From the NCBI RefSeq assembly GCF_042683685.1, contig NZ_JBHUOP010000004.1:248001-312000 (forward strand): a stretch of DNA of 64,000 nucleotides. Direction: 5' to 3'. Positions 61,890-64,000 of the stretch are shown here, piece by piece (within the stretch, counting starts at the first letter, position 1; each line of letters begins with the position of its first letter). The DNA comes from Timonella corticicola. GTDB taxonomy: Bacteria > Actinomycetota > Actinomycetes > Actinomycetales > Cellulomonadaceae. Made by a program: the position numbers and the translations under genes. A model generated the notes under the pieces. The model searched no databases. It was not told the DNA's origin and saw only the letters and a list, made by a program, of their open reading frames with translations.

Positions 61890-62858
61890 CTATGCAGGCA
61901 GGCGAATCATGCCTTCTTGCGCGGTGGTCGCCACGAGGGTTCCGTCGTTCTGGTAGATCCGCGATACGCCGAGGCCTCGTCCACCCTGCGCGGTCGGGGA
62001 ACCCTGAACGTACAGGAACCAGTCATCGACCTTGACGTCGCGGTGCCACCACATCGCATGGTCGAGACTCGCAACCGATAGCCCCGGGGACATCCAGCTC
62101 GCTCCAAGTCCGCGTAGCACAGGCTCGAGCATGATCTGGTCGCACGCGTAGGTGAGCAGTGCACGGTGCGTGAGTTGATCGGCATCGACAACGCCACGTG
62201 CCTTCATCCACACTGCCTGGTGTGCCTGTACCTGCTGAGCTGGTCCAAGGTAGATGGACGGGTCGACATGTCGGATCTCAAATGCGCTCTGGCGAGTCCA
62301 GAACGCCGCCACTGGGTGGTCGATGTGGCCGAGTGTGTCGCTTGTGGAGGCAAGATCGTCCGGCCCCGCGACATCTGGCATGGGTTGTGCGAGTTCCCGT
62401 CCCGGCTGGTCTTCCTGGAAGGAGATGATGCCGGACAGGATCGCCTGGCCCTTCTGGTAGGCGTGTGCCCGTCGGGCTGAGAACGAACCACCGTCGCGCA
62501 GTCGCTCAACGGCAAAATCGATGGGGAGGTTGATGTCCCCGGCGCGCAGGAAATATGCGTGCAGTGAGTGGGGGAGACGTTGTGGGTCCACGGTGCGACC
62601 CATCGCAAGAATCGCCTGTGCAAGCACCTGACCGCCATAGACCCGGCCGGATGGTTGGTGCATCGATTCGCCCGAGTACACGTCCTCGCCGGTGGAGTCG
62701 CCGTGGTACTCGAGGTTCAGCACCCGCAACAGGTGTGCGAGTGGGTCCTGCTCAATGAGTTTCACATCAGGTGTGTACCGTGTGTGGCTGACCCCCATTG
62801 GCGACGAGGTGGGGATACGTGGGTGGGTGGGTTGCGGCCCTGATGGTGGCTGCGTCAT
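61890..62858 (-). CDS. tesB: Acyl-CoA thioesterase II
   Basis: 322 aa, a double hotdog enzyme that hydrolyses acyl-CoA. Motifs are SGRVYGGQVLAQAI and HSLHAYFLRAGD in the first half, SARRAHAYQKG at the junction, and LRGLGASWMSPGLSVASLDH and WFLYVQGSPTAQGGRGLG in the second. The first 30 residues are a variable Pro-rich extension containing one copy of the dispersed GGCGACGA motif, so the true start may be internal (after residue 20). Confidence 0.92.
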   Translation of the reverse strand: MTQPPSGPQPTHPRIPTSSPMGVSHTRYTPDVKLIEQDPLAHLLRVLNLEYHGDSTGEDVYSGESMHQPSGRVYGGQVLAQAILAMGRTVDPQRLPHSLHAYFLRAGDINLPIDFAVERLRDGGSFSARRAHAYQKGQAILSGIISFQEDQPGRELAQPMPDVAGPDDLASTSDTLGHIDHPVAAFWTRQSAFEIRHVDPSIYLGPAQQVQAHQAVWMKARGVVDADQLTHRALLTYACDQIMLEPVLRGLGASWMSPGLSVASLDHAMWWHRDVKVDDWFLYVQGSPTAQGGRGLGVSRIYQNDGTLVATTAQEGMIRLPA

Positions 62859-62928
62859 CGGTGTCTCCTACGGGTTTCATCACGTGAGGTGTCAATCAGT
62901 GCCCAGTTCTCGGCACCTAGGCAAGTGG

Positions 62929-63327
62929 CTAGTCGTCGAAGGTGTTGAGCAGCGAGTAGGCGGCACGTTCGAGATAGTCCCACAACTGCGATTCGTTCAT
63001 GGGGGACAGCCCGAGCGACTCGACCGCGACACGCATATGCTTCAGCCACGCATCACGTGCCTCGGGATTGATCTTGTACGGCACGTGGCGCATACGCAGG
63101 CGCGGGTGTCCGCGTTCCTCGGAGTAGGTCTTGGGACCGCCCCAGTACTGTTCAAGGAACATCGAGAGGCGACGTTCGGCTGGTCCCAGGTCTTCCTCGG
63201 GATACATCTCCTTGAGGAGTGGGTCTTGAGCAACGCCCTCGTAGAACACGCGGGCGAGCTTCTCGAAGGTCTCTTTCCCGCCCATCGACTCATACGGTGT
63301 TGGCGCGGTTGGGGTGTTTTCACTCAC
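62929..63327 (-). CDS. glbO: Truncated haemoglobin, group II (trHbO)
   Basis: 132 aa. The proximal haem His is in RLRMRHVPYKI; the CD1 Tyr and the loop FLEQYWGGPKTY are those of group II; the G8 Trp is in QLWDYLE. It binds O2 and may scavenge NO or peroxide. Starts at GTG 63327. It follows tesB upstream on the same strand with about 70 bases between them. Confidence 0.93.
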   Translation of the reverse strand: MSENTPTAPTPYESMGGKETFEKLARVFYEGVAQDPLLKEMYPEEDLGPAERRLSMFLEQYWGGPKTYSEERGHPRLRMRHVPYKINPEARDAWLKHMRVAVESLGLSPMNESQLWDYLERAAYSLLNTFDD

Positions 63328-63418
63328 TACTTAACTATGTCAAAGAAGAGATAACTTTTCCGCCTCGCCCGGCGGTGGCCTCACTCACAGCTTTGTCTTG
63401 GATCATGCATGAACCCGT

Positions 63419-63478
63419 ATGGTGATTTTCCGGAATCAAGTCCTAAGAAAAATCACCTTGATCCCGGAAAATCACCAT
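63419..63478. repeat. M-family 60-bp inverted repeat, copy 3
   Basis: Exactly 60 bp with arms ATGGTGATTTTCCGG and CCGGAAAATCACCAT. Flanks CCGT and ACGG extend the pairing outward. Between glbO and ptsI. Confidence 0.82.
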
Positions 63479-63531
63479 ACGGACTGGAATTTGGGTGTAT
63501 CAGGTCCTAGAGGTGCACGAATACCCCAGAA

Positions 63532-64000
63532 TCAGAGCCCTAGCGCAGCCAACTCCGGCAGCGCAGCACGGACGGCCCGGCGAGCCTCGCGGGCATTGCG
63601 CGCCTGCAATGCCGTACGAGCAACCTCAAGGCACTTCTTGTACTCAACCGCGGCCAGCGCGGCAGCCACGTCGGGGATCGCACGTGGAGACATCGACACC
63701 GTGGATACGCCAAGTCCTACCAGCACGATGGCAAGAGCAGGGTTTGCCGCTGCCTCACCACAGACTCCCACGGGACGGTCGTTGAGCTTACCGCCCTTGC
63801 ATGCGGCATCAATGAGTTGCAGCACAGCAGGCTGCCACGGGTCGTTGTACTGTGCGAGCGGCCCCATCAAACGGTCGGCCGCCATCGCATACTGGGTCAG
63901 GTCGTTCGTGCCGATCGAGGCGAACCGAGCGGAGGTAAGAATATGAGAGGACAGCAGCGCCGCACTCGGAACCTCGATCATCACCCCGGCAGTATTCAGC
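63532..64000 (-). CDS. ptsI: PTS enzyme I, C-terminal part (cut by window end)
   Basis: About 156 residues of the PEP-binding TIM barrel are present: GVMIEVPSAALLS, FASIGTNDLTQYAMAADR (metal and PEP ligands) and the acid-base Cys in PVGVCGEAAANP. Enzyme I transfers phosphate from PEP to HPr for sugar uptake. The rest, including the phospho-His domain, lies beyond the window. The very C-terminus is Ala/Arg-rich and ends PELAALGL. Confidence 0.92.
   Translation of the reverse strand, partial: LNTAGVMIEVPSAALLSSHILTSARFASIGTNDLTQYAMAADRLMGPLAQYNDPWQPAVLQLIDAACKGGKLNDRPVGVCGEAAANPALAIVLVGLGVSTVSMSPRAIPDVAAALAAVEYKKCLEVARTALQARNAREARRAVRAALPELAALGL

Overview
The window reads as chromosomal DNA of a fairly GC-rich actinobacterium. 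The evidence is actinobacterial families and gene pairs (pncB-clpS-DUF2017-murI, DUF3039 plus helicase, map-orn, DUF2510/TM2, trHbO, EttA), frequent GTG/TTG starts, and several genes whose start codon lies 6-8 bases after a TANNNT box, as in leaderless actinobacterial transcripts. A complete lower mevalonate pathway in the same order as the Streptomyces cluster narrows the field. An Actinomycetaceae-type organism is possible, but I cannot name the genus from this sequence.

Layout. 1-4.9 kb: mevalonate operon (mvaD fragment, phosphomevalonate kinase, type 2 IPP isomerase, HMG-CoA reductase, HMG-CoA synthase), which makes isopentenyl diphosphate. 5-18 kb: zinc dehydrogenase, HAD phosphatase, CopD-like protein, UvrA-like ABC ATPase, MFS and ThrE-type exporters, S4 protein, DUF3039 protein and helicase. 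18.9-31.2 kb: pncB, clpS, DUF2017, murI, a metallo-beta-lactamase-fold hydrolase, rdgB, an ABC-F ATPase, thioredoxin, a probably iron-regulated MATE exporter with an FNR-like reductase, and trmB. 31.3-36.2 kb: an AT-richer island bounded by two recombinase remnants and ending at tRNA-Leu. It carries a secreted amidase-like protein, two lipoproteins and an XRE regulator. 36.3-51 kb: bcp, a tandem array of four tRNA-Lys genes, dps, a YciO-type protein, an ATP-grasp ligase, rnhA, map, orn, other tRNAs, small membrane proteins and an amber-interrupted YqeB-type gene. 51-61 kb: two tandem pairs of dynamin-like GTPases on either side of ssb and ettA. 61-64 kb: two acyl-CoA thioesterases, a truncated haemoglobin and the C-terminal part of PTS enzyme I.

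Two things stand out. The first is the duplicated dynamin-type GTPase pair, each pair made of one GTPase with no obvious membrane anchor or an internal one and one with a C-terminal membrane anchor, interleaved with ssb and ettA. The second is at least four families of intergenic inverted repeats: an 83-87 bp element with apparently covarying ends, a strictly 60 bp MITE-like element, a 66-69 bp CGATGGG hairpin, and a dispersed GATTGGCGACGATTC motif. The 83-87 bp family also supplies the last codons of two unrelated transporter genes. No rRNA, CRISPR array or intact transposase was seen.
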